A stretch of 64,000 nucleotides of DNA from Desulforamulus ferrireducens (GCF_002005145.1 NZ_CP019698.1:744001-808000); one strand, 5' to 3'; counted from the stretch's first letter, positions 9,272-17,730 are shown. Translations and numbers: made by a program. The notes: generated by a model from the sequence alone, not told the origin.

Positions 9272-9984
9272 AACTTAAGGAATACCAATGGGGTATTGTT
9301 CTGGTTGGCCTGGTCCTGGGGCTTATGTTGACCATGCAGTATCGTTCTTCCAACACACTTAGCGAGACCCCCCCAGTGGCCAGAGTCCAAACTCTGGTGA
9401 ATGAAATTGAGCAGAAACGAGAAGAAAGGGATCAACTACAGCAGAAAGTTAACAGTTTGCGGGAACAGCTCGATAAAAAAGCCACTGTGCAATCGGATAC
9501 CACCCGGGTAGAGTTAGAAGCCTTGCGTATCATTGCCGGCAGTAAAGCTGTGGGCGGTCCTGGGGTAGAAGTATCTCTAAAAGATAGCACTGTGGCACCG
9601 CCTGCCGGACAAGATCCTAATCTATATGTACTGCATGACGAAGATGTATTTAGGGTCATCAATGAATTAAAGGCAGCGGGAGCAGAGGCCATTGCTTTAA
9701 ATGGGGTGAGATTAATCGCCACCAGCGAAATCCGTTGCATAGGTCCCACCATTTTAACCAATAAGAATAAGAGATTACCCGCCCCTTTTACCATTACAGC
9801 CATTGGCAACCCAGAAACATTGGAAAACTCTCTCTATATGAAGGGCGGGGTGGTGGAACAATTAAAAATCTGGGGTATTCAAGTGCAAGTCCGCAAGAAA
9901 AATTATTTGGAGGTACCGGCTTATACTGGACCAACTACCTTTGAGTATGCACAGGCATTGGAAGCTCATGAAGGCGGGATGTAA
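9268..9984 (+). CDS. DUF881 membrane-anchored protein (YlxW/YlxX type), first copy
   Basis: This 238-residue protein has a short cytoplasmic tail, one N-terminal membrane segment (about residues 9-25), a coiled coil (about 40-72, rich in E, K, Q and L) and a DUF881 domain (about 75-235). DUF881 genes are typical of Firmicutes dcw clusters; their exact function is not established. The GTG start overlaps the ftsQ stop (GTGA) with AGGAGGG upstream. The GPGVEVSLKDS segment and the NELKAAGAEAIALNGVRL block are shared with the next gene, indicating tandem duplication. Confidence 0.9.
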   Translation: MKLKEYQWGIVLVGLVLGLMLTMQYRSSNTLSETPPVARVQTLVNEIEQKREERDQLQQKVNSLREQLDKKATVQSDTTRVELEALRIIAGSKAVGGPGVEVSLKDSTVAPPAGQDPNLYVLHDEDVFRVINELKAAGAEAIALNGVRLIATSEIRCIGPTILTNKNKRLPAPFTITAIGNPETLENSLYMKGGVVEQLKIWGIQVQVRKKNYLEVPAYTGPTTFEYAQALEAHEGGM

Positions 9985-10689
9985 ATGAACAAAACATTAT
10001 ATATATCCATTACCCTCGTTGCCTTTATCCTGGGCTTAATGATGGCCTTCCAATTTCGTACAGCCGGAAGAGTGGATTCAGGTGTTCCTTACGACCGGGC
10101 ACAGCTTTTGACAACGGAACTAAAACAATTGGAAAGAGAATATGCCGACCTGCTGGCTGAAGCCAATGACCTGGAAGCCAAACTGACTCAGGTGGAAAAG
10201 GGTCGTCCTGAGGCATCCCAGGCAGTTTTAGATGAACTGATCAAGGTTCGCCAGTTGGCAGGGATGACCAAACTGCAGGGACCAGGTGTAGAAGTGAACT
10301 TAGAGCCAATCCAAAGGGAAGATGAACTGGGGGATAACCTGTTTAATGTCAGGGATGAAGACTTACTTAGGGTAGTTAATGAATTAAGGGCTTCCGGGGC
10401 TGAAGCGCTGGCTATTAATGGACAAAGAATTATTTCCAACAGTGAAATCAGATTGGCCGGTTCTTTTATTGACATAAACTTAACCAGGATATCACCACCT
10501 TACTCAGTGCTGGCCATTGGCCCCGCGGACCAACTGGAAAGTGGCCTGTTAATTAAAGGTGGTCTGGTAGATACCATGCGAGATTGGGGAATATCTGTTA
10601 CCGTGATTAAGCACGCGTCTTTGGTGATTCCTGCCTATAATCACCCAATTCATTTAGAATACGCCAAACCGCTTAAGGAGGCACAATAA
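9985..10689 (+). CDS. DUF881 membrane-anchored protein, second copy
   Basis: A 234-residue paralogue of the preceding protein: membrane segment about residues 5-22, coiled coil about 35-70, DUF881 domain after that. GPGVEVNLEPI and NELRASGAEALAINGQRI match the first copy. The ATG directly abuts the stop of the previous gene and its own stop overlaps the sbp start by one base, so the trio is tightly coupled. The role is probably in division or envelope organisation, inferred only from its location. Confidence 0.9.
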   Translation: MNKTLYISITLVAFILGLMMAFQFRTAGRVDSGVPYDRAQLLTTELKQLEREYADLLAEANDLEAKLTQVEKGRPEASQAVLDELIKVRQLAGMTKLQGPGVEVNLEPIQREDELGDNLFNVRDEDLLRVVNELRASGAEALAINGQRIISNSEIRLAGSFIDINLTRISPPYSVLAIGPADQLESGLLIKGGLVDTMRDWGISVTVIKHASLVIPAYNHPIHLEYAKPLKEAQ

Positions 10690-11030
10690 TGTGGACCGGA
10701 GTTTTATTAGCCCTGGTGGGGTTAGCTGTGGGAGCCTTGGTTGGGCTTAACGTACCCCTGGTATTGCCACAGGCCTATGCTCAATATCTTGGCTTGGGTG
10801 TTTTGGCAGCTTTGGATTCTGTCTTTGGCGGTATTCGCGCCGCCATGGAGAATCATTATGACAACCACATTTTCATTACGGGCTTTTTTAGTAATATTCT
10901 ACTGGCTGCAGGTTTGGCCTATCTGGGGACAAAATTAGGTGTTCCCCTCAGTACAGCCGCAGTGGTGGCCTTTGGCGTGCGTTTATTTCAGAATCTAGCC
11001 ATTATACGACGGCATTTATTAAAAAAATAA
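10689..11030 (+). CDS. sbp: small basic family protein (Sbp, DUF1290)
   Basis: A 113-residue hydrophobic protein with about three to four membrane segments, matching the Sbp/DUF1290 family found between divIB/ylxWX and ftsA in Bacillus and Clostridia. The motif AALDSVFGGIRAAMENHYDN in the middle is characteristic. Its function is unknown. TAATG couples it to the DUF881 gene before it. About 90 bases separate it from ftsA. Confidence 0.88.
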   Translation: MWTGVLLALVGLAVGALVGLNVPLVLPQAYAQYLGLGVLAALDSVFGGIRAAMENHYDNHIFITGFFSNILLAAGLAYLGTKLGVPLSTAAVVAFGVRLFQNLAIIRRHLLKK

Positions 11031-11120
11031 GTATTTTGGTATTATTAGAAAAGGGAATTTCTATTCTGTGTTGAATTTTACATTTTAAGTAAACCCATTT
11101 GCATTTAGGAGGTGCCTGGC

Positions 11121-12095
11121 TTGGCCAGGGGACATATTGTCTGTGGACTTGACATTGGCACGACCAAAGTGGTATCAGTTATTGCCGAAGTTGGACCCAA
11201 CGGATATCCTCAAATCTTGGGGATGGGTGAGTGTCCAACTATCGGTGTGCGTAAAGGGGCAGTAACTGATGAAACCGCTCTAGGCAAGTCTTTGTCTCAG
11301 GCTGTCTTAGCAGCGGAAACAATGGCCAAAGAGAGTGTCAAAACAGTCTACTTGGCTTCTCCCTTAGCCAGCCAACTAACTGGCTGGGAATCCTTAAATG
11401 AACAGTTATTAAATAGTGTACAGTTAATAGGATTACAGCCAATTGAACTTGTCCCTTCGGTGGTTACAGCGGCAGAGGCCCTGTTAACGGATACAGATAA
11501 AAAACTAGGTACAGTATTATTGGACCTTGGGGGATTAACCAGCAACTTGGCCATTTTTGATGGGGGAGTTTTAACCCAGACCAATTCCCTGGCTGTGGGC
11601 AGTGAACATATATCCAGCGATCTAGCTCTCTGCTTAAGAACCACTATCAGTGAAGGAGAGCGGATCAAAAAGCTGTTGGGAGTCTCTTACGCGGAGACGG
11701 AAGATTTTGTGGAAGTCCGCAGTGTGGGAGGCAATGACCAAAGAAAAGTTCCCCTGAGGGCTGTCAGAGATATTATAGAATCACGGGTTAAGGAAATCCT
11801 AGAATTAGCACATCAGGCCATCAGTCAAGCCTGTCGGCCAGAGTCCCTAGCCGGTGGTGTTATATTTACAGGTGGGGGAGCGCTGCTTGCAGGATTATTG
11901 CCACTGGCCAAGAATGTATTACAGGTATCAAAGCTTGCCATAGGTAGGCCAGGCAGGGTAGGAGTACCTGACGAGATGTGGGTTAGCCCTGAATATGCTT
12001 CGGCTATTGGATTGGCTATATATGGCGCCAAAAGAAAATTCCGCCGCACAGGACGCATTTCAGGATGGCGTCAAGTTCTAGATAAATTTATGTAA
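11121..12095 (+). CDS. ftsA: FtsA-like actin-family division protein, shortened
   Basis: FtsA tethers FtsZ to the membrane and organises the divisome. The protein has the actin-type phosphate 1 loop ([13 protein letters not shown]), phosphate 2 ([14 protein letters not shown]) and adenosine motif ([12 protein letters not shown]), and a C-terminal tail [13 protein letters not shown] that could be the amphipathic membrane helix. It is only 324 residues against about 400-440 usually. The missing part falls in subdomain 1C, between KTVYLAS and [16 protein letters not shown], where about 16 residues replace about 85. Phosphate 2 also deviates from the common DxGGGTT form. The TTG start follows AGGAGGTG by 6 bases; ftsZ follows after 44 bases. 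Confidence 0.88.
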   Translation: MARGHIVCGLDIGTTKVVSVIAEVGPNGYPQILGMGECPTIGVRKGAVTDETALGKSLSQAVLAAETMAKESVKTVYLASPLASQLTGWESLNEQLLNSVQLIGLQPIELVPSVVTAAEALLTDTDKKLGTVLLDLGGLTSNLAIFDGGVLTQTNSLAVGSEHISSDLALCLRTTISEGERIKKLLGVSYAETEDFVEVRSVGGNDQRKVPLRAVRDIIESRVKEILELAHQAISQACRPESLAGGVIFTGGGALLAGLLPLAKNVLQVSKLAIGRPGRVGVPDEMWVSPEYASAIGLAIYGAKRKFRRTGRISGWRQVLDKFM

Positions 12096-12139
12096 CAAAG
12101 ATAAGCGGCTTGATGGTAAATACGGAGGAGGATAACTTT

Positions 12140-13192
12140 ATGCTGGACTTTGAACTGGACCTGGACCATTTTGCAAACATTAAGGTAATAGGTGTTGGTG
12201 GCGGCGGAAATAACGCAGTAAACCGAATGATTAGTGCTGGACTTAAGGGTGTTGAATTTGTAGCGGTCAATACAGATGCCCAATCACTATTCCTTTCCCA
12301 AAGTAACCATAAGATACAAATAGGTACTAAATTAACCAAAGGCTTGGGTGCCGGCGCTAACCCGGAAATTGGCAGTAAAGCGGCAGAAGAAAGTCGCGAT
12401 GAGATCATGCAGGCCCTTAAAGGGGCAGATATGGTCTTTGTTACTGCCGGTATGGGTGGCGGTACAGGTACCGGTGCGGCCCCTGTGGTAGCGGAGATTG
12501 CTAAAGAAATGGGTGCCCTGACAGTTGGTGTTGTTACCAAGCCCTTTACCTTTGAAGGTAGAAAAAGACAAACCCAGGCCGAACAGGGTATTGAAAACCT
12601 CAAGAGCAGGGTGGATACACTGATCACCATCCCCAACGATCGTCTACTACAAGTAATTGATAAAAATACCTCTATTGTTGAGGCCTTCCGTATTGCAGAC
12701 GATGTGCTGCGTCAAGGTGTACAAGGTATTTCAGACCTTATTGCCGTACCAGGGCTGATTAACTTAGACTTTGCCGATGTTAAGACCATTATGAAGGATA
12801 CCGGCTCTGCTCTCATGGGTATTGGTTCTTCCACTGGCGAAAACCGTGCCACCGAAGCAGCCCGCATGGCCATTTCCAGTCCCTTGCTGGAGACCTCCAT
12901 CGAGGGTGCCAGGGGTGTATTATTAAACATTACCGGCGGTACCTCCCTAGGTTTGTTTGAAGTGAACGAAGCTGCGGAAATCATTGCCCAGGCTGCGGAT
13001 CCGGAAGCCAACATTATTTTTGGTGCGGTAATTGACGAAAGAATGAACGAAGAAGTCCGTGTCACAGTTATTGCCACTGGCTTTGATCATCGCATTAGCC
13101 CGAAAAAAGATAAGAAAAAACCTGAAATGGAAATTAAGCCCTTTACCAGTCACGATGACTTGGATATTCCGGCTTTCCTCCGTCGTCGCTAA
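12140..13192 (+). CDS. ftsZ: cell division GTPase FtsZ
   Basis: FtsZ is the tubulin-like GTPase that polymerises into the Z ring. The 350-residue protein has the [13 protein letters not shown] nucleotide loop near residue 18, the tubulin signature [10 protein letters not shown] near 105, and the C-terminal partner-binding peptide [12 protein letters not shown]. The C-terminal linker is short. The ATG at 12140 follows GGAGGAGGA by 8 bases; an in-frame ATG 30 bases upstream lacks a ribosome binding site. A strong terminator follows. Confidence 0.98.
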   Translation: MLDFELDLDHFANIKVIGVGGGGNNAVNRMISAGLKGVEFVAVNTDAQSLFLSQSNHKIQIGTKLTKGLGAGANPEIGSKAAEESRDEIMQALKGADMVFVTAGMGGGTGTGAAPVVAEIAKEMGALTVGVVTKPFTFEGRKRQTQAEQGIENLKSRVDTLITIPNDRLLQVIDKNTSIVEAFRIADDVLRQGVQGISDLIAVPGLINLDFADVKTIMKDTGSALMGIGSSTGENRATEAARMAISSPLLETSIEGARGVLLNITGGTSLGLFEVNEAAEIIAQAADPEANIIFGAVIDERMNEEVRVTVIATGFDHRISPKKDKKKPEMEIKPFTSHDDLDIPAFLRRR

Positions 13193-13199
13193 GATTAAA

Positions 13200-13226
13200 C
13201 CCTCCTGTCAGGCAGGAGGGTTTTGT
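13200..13226 (+). terminator. Rho-independent terminator after ftsZ
   Basis: CCCTCCTG, loop TCAGG, CAGGAGGG, then TTTTG. It sits 8 bases after the ftsZ stop codon. Confidence 0.9.
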
Positions 13227-13294
13227 ATATTTATCCTAGGATAACTGTTTATCCTAAGGGAAAAATAGATAAAAAAGTAAGGTGGTGAAATCCC

Positions 13295-13444
13295 ATGACT
13301 AAAGATTTGAGAGCGGAAAAGCAAACCCTTACTACTAAAAAGGGTCTGGACAAGGTCAGAGGACAACAATTCTTTGCCGATCCCAATAAAGGTCCCGCCC
13401 ATAAAGATTCCAACCGTAACGACATTAACGACCCCATAGGATAG
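13295..13444 (+). CDS. small hydrophilic protein of unknown function (49 residues)
   Basis: A short open frame starting ATG with GGTGGTGAAA 8 bases upstream and encoding a highly charged 49-residue protein. It is rich in K, D, N and Q, with no hydrophobic segment and no cysteine, and ends in a D/N/P-rich tail (KDSNRNDINDPIG). The ribosome binding site and the next gene starting nine bases after its stop support translation. I do not recognise a family. Its composition resembles that of small soluble sporulation-type proteins, but that is only an impression. Confidence 0.6.
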   Translation: MTKDLRAEKQTLTTKKGLDKVRGQQFFADPNKGPAHKDSNRNDINDPIG

Positions 13445-13453
13445 AGGTGCACC

Positions 13454-13678
13454 ATGGCTCCTAAATGGCGACTCTTAACCACTACCCCCAACATGATTGA
13501 GGCCGAAATTCTCAAAAGTGCCCTGGAAAGCGCCAATATTCCGGTAAGTCTTAAGTGGGAAAGCTTTAACGCTGTGTTGTTTGGCACCTCTGCCAGCGGC
13601 CCTGGCACCCAAGTGGAAGTGTTTGTGCTGGAGGAAGATTGGCCAGAGGCACAGGCATATCTAACCTATGTGGACTAA
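13454..13678 (+). CDS. DUF2007-type putative signal-transducing protein
   Basis: A 74-residue protein matching the DUF2007 pattern: an N-terminal strand, EAEILKSALESANIPV, and a C-terminal VLEEDWPEAQAYL. Such domains are PII-like in fold and of unclear function. It starts ATG nine bases after the 49-residue gene, with GAGGTG upstream, so the two are probably co-transcribed. They precede the spoIIG promoter. Confidence 0.75.
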   Translation: MAPKWRLLTTTPNMIEAEILKSALESANIPVSLKWESFNAVLFGTSASGPGTQVEVFVLEEDWPEAQAYLTYVD

Positions 13679-13723
13679 ATTGTAGAACTAAGGAAGAAAA
13701 AAACTGGAATATGTTTCCAGATA

Positions 13724-13757
13724 TTGACAAGTTTTCCAACCCCGGTGGTGCTATAAT
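13724..13757 (+). promoter_or_regulatory. spoIIG-type promoter with 22-base spacer
   Basis: A perfect TTGACA (13724-13729) and a perfect TATAAT (13752-13757) are separated by 22 bases, far from the usual 17. The B. subtilis spoIIG promoter, read by sigma-A with Spo0A~P, is known for exactly this over-long spacer, and this promoter lies 98 bases before spoIIGA. TGTAGAA at 13681-13687 is one mismatch from the Spo0A box TGTCGAA. Confidence 0.7.
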
Positions 13758-13854
13758 ACTGCCAGGGTTTTTTGTTTTGGATACTGGTATATTTCATTAA
13801 ATTACCCCATATCTTGGTATTGGCTCTCTGTTTATTAAAGTGGGAGAAGCAAAA

Positions 13855-14739
13855 GTGAGACAAGTGGTCTATTTAGACGAGGTATTGATTGTAAATCTTG
13901 CCATGAACCTTACTGCTCTGTGGCTGACATCCAGATTTACAGGTTGTGAACGATCCTTGACCAGATTGCTAGCCGGTGCAGCAGTGGGGTGTATTTATGC
14001 TTTTTTGCTGCTCTGGCCCGGTTGGGAGATGTTGTTACACATAATGGCCAAAATATTGGCCGCTTTGCTGATGGTTTTAATTACCTTTGGATATGGCAAT
14101 CTAAAAAGTTTTGTACGCAGGCTAGGCTATTTATTTCTAAGCAGTTTCTGTCTGGGAGGCATAGCCCTTGGTTTACATTACCTCGGTCAGTCAACGGCTC
14201 TGGCCAACCCGCTGCTTGGGGATTTTAATAAATGGGCAGTATTATCAGGGACTATCGGCATAGCATTAATTTTGGGACACTGGGGAGTTAGAAAGTGGCA
14301 TAAACTTGCTACCCAAATGACTACACGAGTTCCCCTCACCATAACCCTCTGGGGGAAAAAAGTTTCCCTGTCAGCCCTGGTGGATACAGGTAACCAGTTA
14401 ATTGATCCCTTAAGTCAACATCCGGTGATTATTATAGAATATCAGGCTATCAAAGATGTGTTACCCCCTGAACTTTGCAGCATTTTGAGTGCGGGAAATG
14501 AGGATAATATTCTTTCCTTAGCAAATACCCCCTTTGCCAATCGAGTTAGGCTAATACCATTTCATTCACTGGGTAGGGATCGTGGTATGTTGTTAGGTAT
14601 TCGCCCAGACGAGGTTGAGATTCAGGTGAGGGATAAAATACAAAAAACCACCAATGTAGTGGTGGGGGTTTATCATCAGCAATTAAGTCCAGAGCAAAGC
14701 TATCAAGCACTGCTGCATCCGGAGTTACTGGCAGCCTAA
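13855..14739 (+). CDS. spoIIGA: pro-sigma-E processing peptidase SpoIIGA
   Basis: SpoIIGA is the membrane-embedded aspartic protease that activates pro-sigma-E in the mother cell when signalled by SpoIIR. The 294-residue protein has about five N-terminal membrane segments (to about residue 150) and a C-terminal protease domain with the active-site motif [12 protein letters not shown] near residue 177. The GTG at 13855 is preferred, with GGGAGAAG 7 bases upstream. sigE follows immediately, as in other spore formers. Confidence 0.93.
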   Translation: MRQVVYLDEVLIVNLAMNLTALWLTSRFTGCERSLTRLLAGAAVGCIYAFLLLWPGWEMLLHIMAKILAALLMVLITFGYGNLKSFVRRLGYLFLSSFCLGGIALGLHYLGQSTALANPLLGDFNKWAVLSGTIGIALILGHWGVRKWHKLATQMTTRVPLTITLWGKKVSLSALVDTGNQLIDPLSQHPVIIIEYQAIKDVLPPELCSILSAGNEDNILSLANTPFANRVRLIPFHSLGRDRGMLLGIRPDEVEIQVRDKIQKTTNVVVGVYHQQLSPEQSYQALLHPELLAA

Positions 14740-14767
14740 TTTGGAATGGTTTTGGGGAGGGAGATGC

Positions 14768-15493
14768 TTGAGAAACACCTGGCATTTTAAGATACTCATT
14801 AAGCTTTATTTAGCCCGAGTATTTCATTGGCTTGGGCAACAACAGGAAATCTATTATGTTGGTAGCAGCGAAGCGTTACCTCCCCCGCTGTCCAATGATG
14901 AAGAAAGTGATTTAATTGAACGACTGGGGGAAGGTGACAAGCAAGTTAAAAGTATTCTCATCGAGCGTAATCTACGGCTGGTTGTGTACATAGCCAGAAA
15001 ATTTGAAAACACCGGTGTGGGCATTGAAGATTTAGTGTCCATTGGTACCATTGGCTTGATCAAGGCGGTCAATACCTTTGACCCTCATAAAAAGATCAAA
15101 CTGGCCACCTACGCATCCCGGTGCATTGAAAACGAGATTCTCATGCACCTGAGGAGAAATAACAAAACCCGCTCAGAAGTCTCCTTTGATGAACCCCTAA
15201 ATATTGATTGGGACGGGAACGAACTTTTATTGTCAGATGTACTGGGAACGGATAACGATATTATTTATAAAAATTTAGAGGAAGAAGTTGATAAAAAACT
15301 ACTGCATCAGGCCCTCTTAAAATTATCCGGGCGGGAAAGACGTATTATGGAACTGCGTTTTGGCTTAAACAATGGTACAGAAAAGACCCAGAAGGAAGTG
15401 GCAGACATGCTGGGCATCTCCCAATCCTATATTTCTCGCCTGGAAAAACGTATCATTAAGCGTTTAAAAAAAGAAATTCACAGAATGGAGTAA
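14768..15493 (+). CDS. sigE: RNA polymerase sporulation sigma factor E (pro-form)
   Basis: Sigma-E drives early mother-cell transcription. The 241-residue protein is highly similar to B. subtilis Sig[17 protein letters not shown] after an N-terminal pro-region, [19 protein letters not shown] (region 2.1), [18 protein letters not shown] (regions 2.3-2.4), and a region 4 helix-turn-helix ending [16 protein letters not shown]. The first about 28 residues form the amphipathic pro-sequence removed by SpoIIGA. TTG 14768 is chosen: GGGGAGGGAG ends 4 bases upstream and the length then fits the family. It is co-transcribed with spoIIGA. Confidence 0.95.
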   Translation: MRNTWHFKILIKLYLARVFHWLGQQQEIYYVGSSEALPPPLSNDEESDLIERLGEGDKQVKSILIERNLRLVVYIARKFENTGVGIEDLVSIGTIGLIKAVNTFDPHKKIKLATYASRCIENEILMHLRRNNKTRSEVSFDEPLNIDWDGNELLLSDVLGTDNDIIYKNLEEEVDKKLLHQALLKLSGRERRIMELRFGLNNGTEKTQKEVADMLGISQSYISRLEKRIIKRLKKEIHRME

Positions 15494-15524
15494 CTCTTAA
15501 AAAGGGAGAAAACAGTAGCATTAG

Positions 15525-15566
15525 CCCTAAAAACACCAACAAAATGGTGTTTTTGGGGTTTTTTGC
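15525..15566 (+). terminator. Rho-independent terminator after sigE
   Basis: CCCTAAAAACACCA pairs with TGGTGTTTTTGGGG across a short A-rich loop and is followed by TTTTTT. Confidence 0.85.
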
Positions 15567-15581
15567 TGGGCGTAGGAGTAT

Positions 15582-15610
15582 GTATATTAGAATTTTGCCA
15601 AGGTAATAAT
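15582..15610 (+). promoter_or_regulatory. sigma-F-type promoter for sigG
   Basis: GTATA (15582-15586), a 15-base spacer and GGTAATAAT (15602-15610) fit the known sigma-F consensus (GYWTA and GGNNANANT). It lies between the sigE terminator and sigG, as expected for forespore-specific transcription. A leader of about 70 bases follows. Confidence 0.65.
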
Positions 15611-15646
15611 GAACATGTAAGGTCAAGTTCGAACGTTTTTTGACTG

Positions 15647-15686
15647 GTACCGCTGCGGTATTAGAACAACGTTGGGAGGCCGGTAC
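15647..15686 (+). promoter_or_regulatory. sigG leader with two competing hairpins over the ribosome binding site
   Basis: GTACCG (15647-15652) can pair either with CGGTA nearby (15656-15660) or with CGGTAC at 15681-15686, immediately before the ATG. The second pairing encloses the GGGAGG ribosome binding site. A regulatory role is inferred from the sequence only. Confidence 0.4.
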
Positions 15687-16460
15687 ATGCTGGTTAACAA
15701 GGTCGAGATCTGTGGTGTCAATACATCCAAACTGCCTGTACTAACCAACAGTCAGATGAGAACTTTGTTTGAAGCTATGCAGAAAGGAGATCGGGATGCC
15801 CGCACACAACTTATCAATGGCAACCTAAGATTGGTGCTAAGTGTCATTCAGCGGTTTACCAATCGGGGCGAATATGTGGATGATTTATTCCAGGTGGGTT
15901 GCATTGGTCTAATGAAAGCCATTGATAATTTCGATTTGGGTCAAAATGTTAAATTTTCTACCTACGCTGTACCTATGATTATTGGTGAAATCAGACGCTA
16001 TCTCAGGGATAATAATCCCATTCGGGTCAGCCGCTCTTTAAGGGATGTGGCTTACAAAGCTTTGCAGGTGAGGGATAGCCTGGTAAATAAATATTCGCGG
16101 GAACCCTCCATTAATGAAATTGCCGGGGAGTTAAAAATGCCACGGGAGGATATTGTCTTTGCTCTGGATGCCATACAGGAGCCAATTTCCCTCTTTGAAC
16201 CAATCTACCATGATGGCGGAGACCCCATTTTTGTGATGGATCAAATCAGTGATGAAAAAAACCTGGATTTAAGCTGGCTGGAGGAAATATCCATCAAGGA
16301 TGCCCTGAGAAGGCTAAGTGATAGAGAAAAACATATTTTAACCCTACGTTTCTTTGAGGGTAAAACCCAAATGGAGGTGGCCGAAGAAATCGGTATCTCC
16401 CAAGCCCAGGTCTCTCGTTTAGAAAAAGCAGCCTTGAACCATATGAAAAAGTATGTGTAA
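15687..16460 (+). CDS. sigG: RNA polymerase sporulation sigma factor G
   Basis: Sigma-G directs late forespore transcription. The 257-residue protein begins NKVEICGVNTSKLPVL, as in B. subtilis SigG. It contains the region 2 block NGNLRLVLSVIQRFTNRGEY and FDLGQNVKFSTYAVPMIIG, the region 3 segment NNPIRVSRSLRDVAYKALQV, and the region 4 motif GKTQMEVAEEIGISQAQVSR. ATG 15687 with GGGAGG 8 bases upstream is the start. It follows spoIIGA-sigE, the usual gene order, but is separated by a terminator and its own promoter. Confidence 0.96.
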   Translation: MLVNKVEICGVNTSKLPVLTNSQMRTLFEAMQKGDRDARTQLINGNLRLVLSVIQRFTNRGEYVDDLFQVGCIGLMKAIDNFDLGQNVKFSTYAVPMIIGEIRRYLRDNNPIRVSRSLRDVAYKALQVRDSLVNKYSREPSINEIAGELKMPREDIVFALDAIQEPISLFEPIYHDGGDPIFVMDQISDEKNLDLSWLEEISIKDALRRLSDREKHILTLRFFEGKTQMEVAEEIGISQAQVSRLEKAALNHMKKYV

Positions 16461-16462
16461 TC

Positions 16463-16500
16463 CCGTGGCCATTGGCTAAAGACAAGGGGCCAAAGGAAGC
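16463..16500 (+). repeat. remnant of dispersed terminator-repeat family (copy F)
   Basis: GTGGCCATTGGCTAAAGACAAGGGGCCAAAGG directly behind the sigG stop uses the same words as the arms of the large repeats (GGCCATTGGC, GGCCAAAGG). No core or hairpin is present. The copy is very short, so the assignment is tentative. Confidence 0.4.
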
Positions 16501-16532
16501 GGTTTAAATTTATACAATAAAAGTTTACCCTT

Positions 16533-16560
16533 AAAATAAGGCCAAAAGCCTTATTTTTTT
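16533..16560 (+). terminator. Rho-independent terminator after sigG
   Basis: AAATAAGGC, loop CAAAA, GCCTTATTT, continuing into a T-run. Confidence 0.85.
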
Positions 16561-16611
16561 GTGCAAAAGCAGCCCTTTAACGCATATAGATTAACAAGGG
16601 AGGTGGCCGGC

Positions 16612-16875
16612 TTGATTAAAATTTCAGAACTACGCATGAGAGAAGTTGTTAATGTGGTGGATGGCCGCAAGTTGGGCCCGATTAAAGATATTGATATCGA
16701 CCTGGAAGCTGGCCGTATTGCTGCTTTAATATTACCTGGACAAGGGCGCTTTTTGGGGCTGTTCGGTAAAGAGGATGAATTGGTGGTACCCTGGGATAAA
16801 ATAAAGAAAATAGGATTGGATATTATTCTGGTTGAGGTACCAGCTTATCGACGGGAAGATAGTTACCGTTATTAA
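16612..16875 (+). CDS. ylmC: YlmC/YmxH-family PRC-barrel sporulation protein
   Basis: An 87-residue single PRC-barrel protein (LRMREVVNVVDGRKLGPIKDI, then ALILPGQGRFLGLFG and the VPWDKIKKIGLDIILVEVP strand pair). YlmC/YmxH proteins are widespread in spore formers; their function is not defined. The TTG at 16612 has GGGAGGTGG 6 bases upstream. An in-frame GTG at 16561 lies on the terminator T-run and is rejected. Its place after sigG is conserved in Bacillus. Confidence 0.85.
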   Translation: MIKISELRMREVVNVVDGRKLGPIKDIDIDLEAGRIAALILPGQGRFLGLFGKEDELVVPWDKIKKIGLDIILVEVPAYRREDSYRY

Positions 16876-16926
16876 AACAATAGTTATGAAATCGTGAATA
16901 TTAACAATTGTCAAATAAAAATAATA

Positions 16927-16955
16927 TTGCATTTTGTCGAAAGTTTTAATATACT
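16927..16955 (+). promoter_or_regulatory. sigma-A-type promoter for lactate-utilisation operon, with Spo0A-box-like heptamer
   Basis: TTGCAT (16927-16932) and TATACT (16950-16955) are 17 bases apart. The spacer contains TGTCGAA (16935-16941), a perfect match to the Spo0A core box. A heptamer occurs often by chance, so only its position makes it interesting. Confidence 0.5.
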
Positions 16956-17129
16956 TAAGTTAGTTATTAAAGGTTATATTTTACATTCGAAATGTTAATA
17001 AAGGCGGTAACAACGCTTTTTTAATTTTAAATTTGCTTGTCATGCGCTCGGTGTGGTCATACCATCATGCCGAACGACCCAAAATTATATTTTGAAAATT
17101 GCCAAATATACAAAAAAGAGGTGTATTAC

Positions 17130-17717
17130 ATGACTGCAGTACAGGGTAAGGCAGAAAAGTCGCACAATGAAACAACAGGTGCTGCGTTGTACGATAAGTT
17201 TAAAGTCAGCGCAGAGATGTTATCGGCAGAAGTCCACAGAGCAGGCAATTTAGAGGAGGCACGCCAGTTGGTAACCCAGCTGATCAAAGAACTGGGTGCG
17301 AAAAAGGTTGTTTATGCCCCCTCGGAACTGGTTGATGCTCTCGATATGAAGGCCCTGGGACAAGCTGCCGGCGTGGTTATGACTGCGGAAAACCTGCGCC
17401 AAAACGCTGCGGATGCTGAACTGGGTATATCCCAATTGGATTATGCCATTGCTGAGATCGGCACCCTGGCAGGTAATGCCAACAGCATTGAAAGCCGTAT
17501 GGTATCCATATTACCGCCCATTCACATGGCCATTGTCAAGACTGCCAATATACTACCTAACTTATTAGAAGCCATTGCGACTTATAATCAAAAGCTAGGT
17601 GAACTGCCACGCTACCTGACCTTTGTGAGCGGTCCCAGCCGTACCTCGGATATTGAGCGTGTATTAACCATTGGTGTGCACGGACCGGGCAGACTGATCA
17701 TCGTATTTATCGATTAA
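17130..17717 (+). CDS. LUD-domain protein, LutC/LldG type
   Basis: A 195-residue LUD-domain protein, as found in the LutABC/LldEFG lactate dehydrogenase complexes of Firmicutes and sulfate reducers. It carries LDYAIAEIGTLAGN (about 137-150) and the FVSGPSRTSDIE motif near the end, shared with LutB/LutC proteins. It probably acts with the following gene in oxidising lactate to pyruvate in the cytoplasm. ATG 17130 with AAAGAGGTG upstream is preferred to an in-frame start at 17037, which overlaps the promoter leader. The gap to the next gene is 13 bases. Confidence 0.85.
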   Translation: MTAVQGKAEKSHNETTGAALYDKFKVSAEMLSAEVHRAGNLEEARQLVTQLIKELGAKKVVYAPSELVDALDMKALGQAAGVVMTAENLRQNAADAELGISQLDYAIAEIGTLAGNANSIESRMVSILPPIHMAIVKTANILPNLLEAIATYNQKLGELPRYLTFVSGPSRTSDIERVLTIGVHGPGRLIIVFID

Positions 17718-17730
17718 GGGGTGAATAATA

